Assembly (NCBI GenBank): GCA_934667425.1 | Contig: CAKULV010000006.1 | Coordinates: 1 to 64,000, forward strand | Length of the DNA: 64,000 nucleotides | From: an uncultured Kiritimatiellota bacterium | GTDB lineage: Bacteria; Verrucomicrobiota; Kiritimatiellia; RFP12; UBA1067 | Direction of reading: 5' to 3' | In this document: positions 53,629 to 60,045 of the stretch, in pieces | Position numbering within the stretch: position 1 is the first letter of the stretch | How the letters are laid out: every line of letters starts with the position of its first letter | Notes under the pieces: generated by a model | The model's input: only the letters and a program-made list of their open reading frames with translations | Databases searched by the model: none | What the model was told of the DNA's origin: nothing | Translations under genes and position numbers: made by a program

Positions 53629-55368
53629 ATGGTCATTACCGACGAGATGCGGCGGCATTCAGCCGCACACCTGACCGCGCGCGCGGTCATGAACCTTTTT
53701 GACAATGTGCAGGTTGATATCGGGCCTGCGACAGAAGATGGGTTCTACTACGATTTTGATCTGGAGCACAGGCTCTCGCCAGAGGATTTCCCGAAGATCG
53801 AGAAGGAGATTGCCAGGCTCATCGCGCTTGACGAGCCTTTCGTGCAGAGGGATGTCTCCGTGGAGGAGGCCAAGAGGCTGCTTGCAGGGCAGAGGTACAA
53901 GCTTGAGCGGCTTGCCGACGTCGAGGCTTCCGGAGAGGCGATCTCCACCTACACGGTCGGCGACTATGTGGAGATGTGCCGCGGTCCGCACGTGGAGCAT
54001 TCGGCGCAGATCGGTGCGGTGAAGCTGATGAAGGTGGCCGGAAGCTATTTCCGGGGGGACGAGAAGAACAAGATGCTGCAGCGCATCTACGGGATCGTCG
54101 GCAAGGATCAGGCGGAGATAGATGCCTGCCTCGCAAGGCTTGAGGAGGCGAAGCGCAGGGATCACCGCGTGCTCGGCAAGGAACTCGAGCTTTTCACGAT
54201 CACGGATGCGGTCGGGCCGGGTCTCGCGCACTGGCTGCCGCGTGGCGCGCGCATCCGCGTGGCTATAGAGGACTACTGGCGCAAGCGCCACTACGAGGCT
54301 GGATACGAGATCGTGTATACGCCGCATGTCGGCAAGTCGAGCCTCTGGGAGACTTCGGGGCACCTCTCGTTCTACAAGGACGGCATGTTCCCCTGCATGA
54401 AGGTGCAGGAGGGCGACGGCAACGATGCGTACATACAGGAGTACTACGTAAAGCCGATGAACTGCCCGTTCCACATCCAGTGCTACCAGTTCAAGAAGCG
54501 GTCATACCGCGACCTGCCGGTGCGGTATGCCGAGCTTGGCACGGTATACAGGTATGAGAAGGACGGAGTTCGCCACGGCCTTTTCCGCGTGCGTGGCTTC
54601 ACGCAGGACGATGCGCACATCTTCTGCACTCCCGAACAGATCGTGCAGGAAATCAAGTCGACGGTCGAGTTCGCGAAGAAGATGCTCGGCAAGTTCGGCT
54701 TCCACGACATACAGGCGTACCTCTCCACGAAGCCGGCAAAGGCGGTCGGCGATCCTGCGCGCTGGGAACAGGCCACGCAGTCGCTCCGCGATGCGCTGGA
54801 TCAGGAGGGGATGTCCTACGAGGTCGATGAGGGCGGCGGCGCATTCTACGGCCCGAAGATCGACATGAAGATAAAGGATGCGCTCGGCCGGCCGTGGCAG
54901 CTCGGAACTGTGCAGTTCGACTTCAACCTCCCGGAGCGCTTCAACCTCACGTACGTTGGGGCCGACGGCAAGGAACACCAGCCGTACATGGTGCATCGCG
55001 CACTCCTCGGCTCCATCGAGCGCTTCTTCGGCATCCTCATCGAGCATTACGCCGGCGCATTCCCGCTTTGGCTTGCGCCGGAGCAGGTGCGCGTGTTGCC
55101 CATCACCGACAAGCAGCTCGACTACGCGAAGAGGATACAGGCCGCGCTCAGGGCGGCAGGATACCGCTGCGAAGTGGATGTCTCGGCGGAGAAGCTTGGG
55201 GCAAAGATCCGCAACGGCACGATGATGAAGGTGCCGTACATGGTTATCGTCGGCGGCAAGGATGAGGCTGCCGGCATGATATCGGTGCGGGCGCGCACGG
55301 GTGGCGACAAGGGCCAGATGAGGCTTGAGGACTTCATGTCCACGCTCGGCGCGGAACTGGAGGGCTGA
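53629..55368 (+). CDS. thrS: Threonine-tRNA ligase lacking the TGS domain
   Basis: This 579-residue class II synthetase starts directly with the editing domain (MRRHSAAHLTARAV, HxxxH motif, residues 4-20), so the usual N-terminal TGS domain of about 60 residues is absent. The catalytic core has GLAHWLPRGARIRVAIEDYW, MNCPFHIQCYQ (zinc Cys), ELGTVYRYEKDGVRHGLFRV, FTQDDAHIFC (zinc His) and HRALLGSIERFFGILIEH. The anticodon-binding domain covers about 480-579 (LPITDKQLDYAKRIQAALRA). A strong AAGGAG supports the start, and no TGS-like frame lies upstream. Confidence 0.95.
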   Translation: MVITDEMRRHSAAHLTARAVMNLFDNVQVDIGPATEDGFYYDFDLEHRLSPEDFPKIEKEIARLIALDEPFVQRDVSVEEAKRLLAGQRYKLERLADVEASGEAISTYTVGDYVEMCRGPHVEHSAQIGAVKLMKVAGSYFRGDEKNKMLQRIYGIVGKDQAEIDACLARLEEAKRRDHRVLGKELELFTITDAVGPGLAHWLPRGARIRVAIEDYWRKRHYEAGYEIVYTPHVGKSSLWETSGHLSFYKDGMFPCMKVQEGDGNDAYIQEYYVKPMNCPFHIQCYQFKKRSYRDLPVRYAELGTVYRYEKDGVRHGLFRVRGFTQDDAHIFCTPEQIVQEIKSTVEFAKKMLGKFGFHDIQAYLSTKPAKAVGDPARWEQATQSLRDALDQEGMSYEVDEGGGAFYGPKIDMKIKDALGRPWQLGTVQFDFNLPERFNLTYVGADGKEHQPYMVHRALLGSIERFFGILIEHYAGAFPLWLAPEQVRVLPITDKQLDYAKRIQAALRAAGYRCEVDVSAEKLGAKIRNGTMMKVPYMVIVGGKDEAAGMISVRARTGGDKGQMRLEDFMSTLGAELEG

Positions 55369-55432
55369 TCCGATCCTGATCCGTCTGGACCAGTCCGCGC
55401 TTGCGTATTAGTGCTTAAGGAGGGCATCTCCC

Positions 55433-55636
55433 GTGAAGATAACGCTGAATCCAGACAAGGATGTGGTCCGGACGGTGCAGGACGGACTGAAGCGCACGGG
55501 CGGGTATTGCCCGTGCCGTCTTCAGCGCACCGAAGACACGAAGTGCATGTGCAAGGAATTCCGCGACCAGATAAGGGATCCCGGATTCGAGGGGTTCTGC
55601 CATTGCATGCTTTATCACAAGAGCCTTGAAAAGTAA
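55433..55636 (+). CDS. Ferredoxin:thioredoxin reductase catalytic-subunit-like protein
   Basis: This 67-residue protein contains the Cys pattern of the FTR catalytic (beta) subunit: GGYCPCRLQRTEDTKCMCKE, then FRDQIRDPGFEGFCHCMLYHK. CPC, CMC and CHC supply the four [4Fe-4S] ligands and the redox disulfide. In phototrophs the enzyme passes electrons from ferredoxin to thioredoxin; homologues occur in anaerobes. It is shorter at the N-terminus than plant FTR-beta. No FTR variable subunit, ferredoxin or thioredoxin gene is in the window. It precedes the RluA-family gene by 10 bases. Confidence 0.88.
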   Translation: MKITLNPDKDVVRTVQDGLKRTGGYCPCRLQRTEDTKCMCKEFRDQIRDPGFEGFCHCMLYHKSLEK

Positions 55637-55646
55637 GCCTACAGGA

Positions 55647-56375
55647 ATGCGGCATAGCAGGGCTGACTCCGGGCGTCCGCACCCTTTCCAGATAGAGGTG
55701 CTGTACGACGATGACGACATGATCGTCGTGAACAAGCCTGCCGGAATCGTCGTTCACCGCGCTCCCGGATACCAGTCCGGCACGATGTGCGACCTTCTCC
55801 TGCCGCAATATCCGGAGATTGCCGGCGTAGGCAGCGAGGAGCGACCCGGGGTTGTGCACCGTCTCGACCGCGATACGAGCGGCGTGATGGTGTTCGCGCG
55901 GAACAAGCGGGCGTATCTCGCGCTGCGCCGGGAATTCGAGGGCCATGGATGCGTGCGCAAGACGTACATTGCCGTGACGCATGGGGCCTTGAAGCCGCCG
56001 ACAGGAGAGTTGCGTACGCTGATAGGGCGCAAGCCGTTCGATCCGAAGCGCATGGCGGTTGTCGACCGGGACGGCAGGCTTGCCGTAACCAGGTGGACGG
56101 TGCTATCGCGCCATGGAGCGCTCGCCATGGTGGAGTTCTCCATAGAAACGGGACGCACCCACCAGATACGCGTGCACGCCGCGCATCTCGGCCATCCGAT
56201 CGTCGGGGATCCGCTGTATGGCGATGCGGCGCGGGACGTGAATGTGTCGCCGCGGCCATCGCGTCCTCTGCTCCATGCCGTCATGCTGTCGTTCCTGCAT
56301 CCGTCCACGCAAAGGCTGGTGGAATTTGCCGCAGAGCCGCCTCCGGATATCGTCTACGTGCATAGCCGCAGCTGA
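55647..56375 (+). CDS. RluA-family pseudouridine synthase
   Basis: This 242-residue protein has the RluA-family catalytic core: YDDDDMIVVNKPAGIVVHRA, PGVVHRLDRDTSGVMVFARN (catalytic Asp in HRLDRDTSG), KTYIAVTHG, WTVLSRHGALAMVEFSIETG and RTHQIRVHAAHLGHPIVGD. It isomerises uridine in rRNA or tRNA. No N-terminal S4 domain is present, so the target site cannot be named. I start at 55647; a TTG at 55626 inside the preceding gene is less likely. Confidence 0.92.
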   Translation: MRHSRADSGRPHPFQIEVLYDDDDMIVVNKPAGIVVHRAPGYQSGTMCDLLLPQYPEIAGVGSEERPGVVHRLDRDTSGVMVFARNKRAYLALRREFEGHGCVRKTYIAVTHGALKPPTGELRTLIGRKPFDPKRMAVVDRDGRLAVTRWTVLSRHGALAMVEFSIETGRTHQIRVHAAHLGHPIVGDPLYGDAARDVNVSPRPSRPLLHAVMLSFLHPSTQRLVEFAAEPPPDIVYVHSRS

Positions 56376-56381
56376 GGGCTG

Positions 56382-56410
56382 TTGACTATGGTGGCGGCGT
56401 CTTGTATAAT
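56382..56410 (+). promoter_or_regulatory. sigma70 promoter of the trp leader-trpB2 transcript
   Basis: TTGACT (56382-56387), 17-bp spacer and a perfect TATAAT (56405-56410). Transcription should start near 56417, about 200 bases before trpB2. Confidence 0.8.
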
Positions 56411-56440
56411 ATGCACCGTTTTTTTTTTGAGGCTATAGTC

Positions 56441-56515
56441 GTGAAGCGCAGTGCATTCAACTTCTTCTGGTGGTGGCGTCGCGGGTCTTGTGTCCGCGGG
56501 CCGGTTGCCGTGTAG
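56441..56515 (+). CDS. trpL: Trp leader peptide (24 residues, three consecutive Trp codons)
   Basis: A GTG start with GAGG 8 bases upstream opens a 24-codon frame. It begins KRSAFNFF and then has three adjacent TGG codons at 56468-56476, and ends at TAG 56513-56515. This is a classical attenuator leader peptide: its translation stalls when charged tRNA-Trp is scarce. An in-frame ATG at 56411 abuts the -10 box and lies upstream of the expected transcription start, so it is not used. Confidence 0.88.
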   Translation: MKRSAFNFFWWWRRGSCVRGPVAV

Positions 56516-56584
56516 TTGCGAAACGCGAAGCCAAGCCCAGTACCCGAAGGCGGATCGTCAAGGAAGACGGTCCGCCTTTTGCAT
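56481..56584 (+). terminator. trp attenuator (pause hairpin, antiterminator, terminator)
   Basis: The terminator is a 13-bp stem (AAGGCGGATCGTC, 56547-56559, with 56566-56578, one G-U) and a 6-nt loop, followed by TTGCATTT. GCGGG (56481-56485), just after the Trp codons, can pair with TCCGC (56493-56497). The latter, as GTCCGC, can instead pair with GCGGAT inside the terminator's 5' arm. A ribosome stalled on the Trp codons would cover the first segment, free the second, and break the terminator: the standard 1:2, 2:3, 3:4 logic. The pairings are read by eye. Confidence 0.82.
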
Positions 56585-56614
56585 TTAACCGAAACGTAAA
56601 CGAAAGGAATACAA

Positions 56615-57979
56615 ATGGACAACGAACCCTACAAGACGTATCTTGCGGAGGAGGAACTGCCTACGGCGTGGTACAACATGCGCGCGGACATGAAAAAGAA
56701 GCCTGCGCCGCTCCTCAACCCTGCGACGCTCGAGCCGGTGACGGCAGAGGAGCTTGAGCACGTGTTCTGCAGGGAATGCGTACGGCAGGAGCTTGACGAC
56801 ACCACGGCGTACATCCCAATTCCGCAGGCCGTGCGCGATTTCTACAAGATGTACCGGCCATCGCCGCTTGTCCGCGCGACATTCCTCGAGAAGGCCCTTG
56901 GCACTCCGGCGAAGATATACTACAAGTTCGAGGGCAACAACACGTCCGGCTCGCACAAGCTCAACAGCGCGATAGCCCAGGCCTACTATGCGAAGGAGCA
57001 GGGGATCACGGACGTGACCACCGAGACCGGGGCCGGACAGTGGGGAACCGCACTCTCGATGGCGAGCGCGTTTTTCGGGCTCAAGTGCCACGTATACATG
57101 GTGAAATGCTCGTATGAGCAGAAGCCGTTCCGCCGCGAGGTGATGCGCACATATGGCGCGGACGTCACGCCGTCGCCGTCTATGACCACCGACGTGGGGC
57201 GCAGGATAAACGCCGAGTTCCCCGGCACCACGGGTTCGCTTGGCTGTGCGATATCGGAGGCGGTAGAGGCTTCGCAGAAACTGCCCAAGGCGCGGTATCT
57301 CCTTGGCAGCGTACTCAACCAGGTGTGCCTCCACCAGTCGATAATCGGTCTTGAGACGCAGGCCGCGCTGAAGAAGCTTGGAGTCAAGCCCGATGTGATC
57401 ATAGGCTGTGCTGGTGGCGGCTCGAACCTTTCGGGCCTTATCGCGCCGTTCATGGGCGAGAAGCTGCGCGGCGAGGCGGACTGCCGCATCATTGCCGTCG
57501 AGCCGGCGAGCTGCCCATCCCTCACTCGCGGCAGGTACGCATATGACTTCTGCGACACCGGCCGGGTGTGTCCGCTCGCCAAGATGTACACGCTCGGCAG
57601 CGGCTTCATACCGTCTGCCAGCCATGCAGGCGGCCTCCGCTACCATGGCATGAGCTCGATGCTGTCGGAGCTTTACGACCAGAAGCTCATGGAGGCGACG
57701 AGCGTGGAGCAGACGAAGGTGTTCGAGGCCGCGACGTTCTTTGCGCGTACCGAAGGGACGCTCCCCGCCCCCGAATCCGCTCATGCGATCCGCACGGCGA
57801 TAGACGAGGCGTTGCGCTGCAAGGCGACGGGCCGCAAGGAGACGATAGTCTTTGGCCTTACCGGCACCGGCTACTTCGACATGGTCGCGTACGGCAAGTA
57901 CAACGATGGTACGATGCGCGACTACATCCCCACTGATGACGATCTGGCGAAGGGATTCGCGGGATTGCCTCGCGTATGA
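56615..57979 (+). CDS. trpB: Tryptophan synthase beta-like protein, TrpB2 type
   Basis: This 454-residue PLP enzyme is of the TrpB2 class, longer than TrpB1 and common as a stand-alone gene. The PLP Lys115 lies in NTSGSHKLNSA; the catalytic Glu/Gly region TETGAGQWGTAL, phosphate loop CAGGGSNLSGL and GLRYHGMSSMLSELYD are visible. It condenses indole, or possibly serine-derived intermediates, with L-serine to Trp. No trpA or other trp gene is adjacent. The Trp-rich leader and attenuator upstream show that its expression is tied to tryptophan supply. Confidence 0.94.
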   Translation: MDNEPYKTYLAEEELPTAWYNMRADMKKKPAPLLNPATLEPVTAEELEHVFCRECVRQELDDTTAYIPIPQAVRDFYKMYRPSPLVRATFLEKALGTPAKIYYKFEGNNTSGSHKLNSAIAQAYYAKEQGITDVTTETGAGQWGTALSMASAFFGLKCHVYMVKCSYEQKPFRREVMRTYGADVTPSPSMTTDVGRRINAEFPGTTGSLGCAISEAVEASQKLPKARYLLGSVLNQVCLHQSIIGLETQAALKKLGVKPDVIIGCAGGGSNLSGLIAPFMGEKLRGEADCRIIAVEPASCPSLTRGRYAYDFCDTGRVCPLAKMYTLGSGFIPSASHAGGLRYHGMSSMLSELYDQKLMEATSVEQTKVFEAATFFARTEGTLPAPESAHAIRTAIDEALRCKATGRKETIVFGLTGTGYFDMVAYGKYNDGTMRDYIPTDDDLAKGFAGLPRV

Positions 57980-57994
57980 TCGGCGTTTGCGGTT

Positions 57995-58073
57995 TAGTTG
58001 GTAGATGATAGTTGGTAGTTGGTAGTGGGAATTTACGTCGGCGTGTGGGGACAGACCTACCATCTACCAACTA
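57995..58073. repeat. Inverted repeat with internal GTTGGTA direct repeats
   Basis: TAGTTGGTAGAT (57995-58006) and its exact reverse complement (58062-58073) flank a region with further GTTGGTA units and CATCTAC units at 58061-58087. It lies between the converging trpB2 and AraC genes and could act as a bidirectional terminator. Confidence 0.7.
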
Positions 58074-58084
58074 TCCACTGCCAT

Positions 58085-58999
58085 CTACATTTCTGAGGCG
58101 GTTGGGCGCAGCCGGGTGGCAGATGGCGAGCGTCCGGTCGCCTTGCGGAAGAAGCGGGCGAAGTAGGCGGGCGAGTTGAAGCCAAGATCCTCGGCGATCT
58201 GCGCTATCGGCGCATCGGAGCTGGTCAGCAGATGTACGGCTCTCCGGATGCGGAGCGCATTCTGGTATTCGAGCGGCGCAAGCCCGGTGTAGTTCTTGAA
58301 TCGTTTCCTGAAGAACGAGTAGCCGATTCCGAGGCCGCCGGCAAGCTTCTGGAAGTCGATGAACTCGCCAAGGTGGTGGCCGATGTGCAGCGTCGCCTTC
58401 CGTATGGTCGCGTTGTGCGCGTCCGCCGCGTCGTATGTGTGGATGCGCTCGAAGACCGACGCCACGAGCGTGGCGGCCTTGAGCGCGAGCGTGTAGGGCC
58501 GCTCTGCGCTGGCGGACTGGATCTCCGCGACGAGCTCCATGAGCGCGTTGTCGAACCAGCCGTTTGGCGGCAGGCTTACGATCGTCGGGTTGGCGGTGAA
58601 GAAGGGCGGGCCAACTATTCTCCTGAAGACGTCGCCGCCGATGCCGATGTACGCCTCGTCCCAGCCGGTCTGCTCGTCCGGGCGGTAGCGGTGCCACTCG
58701 CCGGGGTGTAGCATGATGAGCGTGCCGGCCGAGATCTGTATCGTCTTGCCTCGCCTGAACTCGATTACGCCGCGCCCCGACCGGATGTAGAGGATCTGGT
58801 ACTCCCAGTCCGCGAGCTTGCGTCCCTTCTCCCAAGTGAAGTAGTAGTCCGAAGAGTGGTAGTCATGCGGATACGGTTCGCCCGGATTTGTGACTTCTCG
58901 CCCTGCGCCTGTCACGTAAGCCCCGAAGCGCCGCTGCGGCACTCCGATCGGACAGTAGTGGATGCGGTTCTCGTTTTCGGTGATCATTGTTTCGTACAT
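58085..58999 (-). CDS. AraC-family transcriptional regulator
   Basis: This 304-residue protein has an N-terminal cupin of the AraC ligand-binding type (about residues 15-150; WEYQILYIRSGRGVIEFR, ISAGTLIMLHPGEWHRYRP) and a C-terminal double helix-turn-helix (about 205-300; IDFQKLAGGLGIGYSFFRKR and IAQIAEDLGFNSPAYFARFF). It probably binds a sugar and controls glycan genes, perhaps the cassette-driven genes at 60046 and 62122. It differs from the three XylR-type regulators by its cupin domain. A start at 58987 is an alternative. Its promoter lies about 120 bases upstream, with a perfect hairpin in the leader. Confidence 0.9.
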   Translation of the reverse strand: MYETMITENENRIHYCPIGVPQRRFGAYVTGAGREVTNPGEPYPHDYHSSDYYFTWEKGRKLADWEYQILYIRSGRGVIEFRRGKTIQISAGTLIMLHPGEWHRYRPDEQTGWDEAYIGIGGDVFRRIVGPPFFTANPTIVSLPPNGWFDNALMELVAEIQSASAERPYTLALKAATLVASVFERIHTYDAADAHNATIRKATLHIGHHLGEFIDFQKLAGGLGIGYSFFRKRFKNYTGLAPLEYQNALRIRRAVHLLTSSDAPIAQIAEDLGFNSPAYFARFFRKATGRSPSATRLRPTASEM

Positions 59000-59068
59000 C
59001 TGTCAACGACAATGTCCCTGATGACACGGACGGGTTTCGCTTGTCTAGGTTTTGCGGGAAATGGCTCA

Positions 59069-59107
59069 ATCTTTGAGTCGGGACTGCACGGTTCCGGACT
59101 CAAAGAT
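59069..59107. promoter_or_regulatory. Inverted repeat in the leader of the AraC gene
   Basis: ATCTTTGAGTC (59069-59079) and its perfect reverse complement (59097-59107) are separated by 17 bases. It starts about 7 bases after the expected transcription start of the minus-strand promoter, so it can be an operator or an RNA hairpin. Confidence 0.6.
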
Positions 59108-59121
59108 CCTTAATTGGACAT

Positions 59122-59151
59122 ATTATACCACGAACCGTTTCGTGATGGCAA
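59122..59151 (-). promoter_or_regulatory. Promoter of the AraC gene
   Basis: On the minus strand TTGCCA (59151-59146), 18-bp spacer and TATAAT (59127-59122) preceded by TGG. It gives a leader of about 115 bases for the regulator mRNA. Confidence 0.7.
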
Positions 59152-59207
59152 TCGCATGGCGATGGTGGAAAGAAAGGTGGAAAGAAAGGTGGTTGTAGGC
59201 CGAGGCA

Positions 59208-59237
59208 TTGCCGGGTCTGACGTAATTATGCTATAAT
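59208..59237 (+). promoter_or_regulatory. Promoter of the toxin-antitoxin operon
   Basis: TTGCCG (59208-59213), 18-bp spacer and TATAAT (59232-59237). GGAGG (59248-59252) lies 5 bases before the antitoxin ATG. A direct repeat GGTGGAAAGAAA (two copies, about 59165-59188) lies upstream and could be an operator. Confidence 0.7.
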
Positions 59238-59257
59238 TCTTGCATTTGGAGGTTCTG

Positions 59258-59536
59258 ATGCAAACGCTTAACATTCGACCGGTTACAGACTTGCGTAGCA
59301 AGTTCAATGAGATTGAATCCGACATCAAGGCGGGTCCTGTGTTCTTCACCAAGAACGGCTATGGGGCTTCGGTGATGCTGTCCATAGAAGCCTATCAGGC
59401 ACTGATCGATCCCATGGAGGCGATTCTTTCGGAGACGGATCGTCTGGCGGCGAACGATGCACGGCGGTTTTCGGCGGACGAGGTGTATCGACGGCTGAAG
59501 GAGCATGCTCATGCGGGAAAGAAAGTACGCGCTTGA
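59258..59536 (+). CDS. Phd/YefM-family antitoxin
   Basis: This 92-residue protein starts QTLNIRPVTDLRSKFNEIES, followed by GPVFFTKNGYGASVMLSIEA, the Phd/YefM DNA-binding fold. The C-terminal part (about 55-92, ILSETDRLAANDARRF) should wrap around the toxin. It represses its operon and neutralises the toxin in known systems. I start at the ATG 59258 behind GGAGG; an in-frame TTG at 59240 is weaker. The toxin gene overlaps its last 26 bases. Confidence 0.9.
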   Translation: MQTLNIRPVTDLRSKFNEIESDIKAGPVFFTKNGYGASVMLSIEAYQALIDPMEAILSETDRLAANDARRFSADEVYRRLKEHAHAGKKVRA

Positions 59537-59828
59537 GTTCCTGCCTCAATTCGAGGAAGACATGCGTGAGGCGATAGACTACATTCGCCTCACGTTGCGA
59601 AATCCGCCGGCGGCGGACAAGCTGATCGACGCTGCCTTTGATGCCATTTACGAGCGGTTGCATGCACCAGAGTCGTTCGAGCCGTATCCGTCGAAGCTTG
59701 ATCGGGAGCATCCGTACTATCGCATACAGGTCGGGAACTTCCTTGTGCTGTATGTCGTAATCGGGCGCACGATGGAAGTCCGGCGTTTCATCTATGCGCA
59801 CCGCAACTGGCAGGCATGGCCGCTGTGA
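59511..59828 (+). CDS. RelE/ParE-family toxin
   Basis: This 105-residue protein has the RelE/ParE fold: YALEFLPQFEEDMREAIDYI, LRNPPAADKLIDAAFDAIYE, HPYYRIQVGNFLVLYVVIGR and VEVRRFIYAHRNW-like end (MEVRRFIYAHRNWQAW). The pattern Y-R-I-x-V-G-x-F is typical of the family. Whether it cleaves mRNA (RelE) or poisons gyrase (ParE) is not resolved. I start at 59511, 7 bases after AAGGAG; an ATG at 59505 is too close to that site. Confidence 0.9.
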   Translation: MRERKYALEFLPQFEEDMREAIDYIRLTLRNPPAADKLIDAAFDAIYERLHAPESFEPYPSKLDREHPYYRIQVGNFLVLYVVIGRTMEVRRFIYAHRNWQAWPL

Positions 59829-59975
59829 GCGAGACCCAATCTTTCAGAATGCCCCTGTCCGGTGGGCCTATGGGGACGGCAAGACAAACAGAATTGAGGA
59901 GTGATGATGGAAGAAGATGAAAAGGAAGGGCCGCGGCAGTAGATAGACAGGCAGATTTCAAGATGCAATCGCAAA

Positions 59976-60045
59976 TGTCAAATCGTGCAAGTCGTGTCAA
60001 ACATTCATATTGATTTATCCCGGCGGATTTGATGAAATGCGCGAC
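59976..60045 (+). promoter_or_regulatory. Promoter cassette, copy 1
   Basis: This 70-bp block is 66/70 identical, without gaps, to 62052-62121. It starts with an operator-like part, TCAAATCGTG-CAAGTCGTG-TCAAAC (three related units). It continues to a promoter TTGATT (60010-60015), 17-bp spacer, TGAAAT (60033-60038), and then 7 bases to the ATG. The predicted mRNA is leaderless. Confidence 0.8.

Noticed and set aside
56411..56440. ATG at 56411 as start of the Trp leader peptide
   Set aside because: It lies directly after the -10 hexamer and therefore upstream of the expected transcription start; the GTG at 56441 has a GAGG site.
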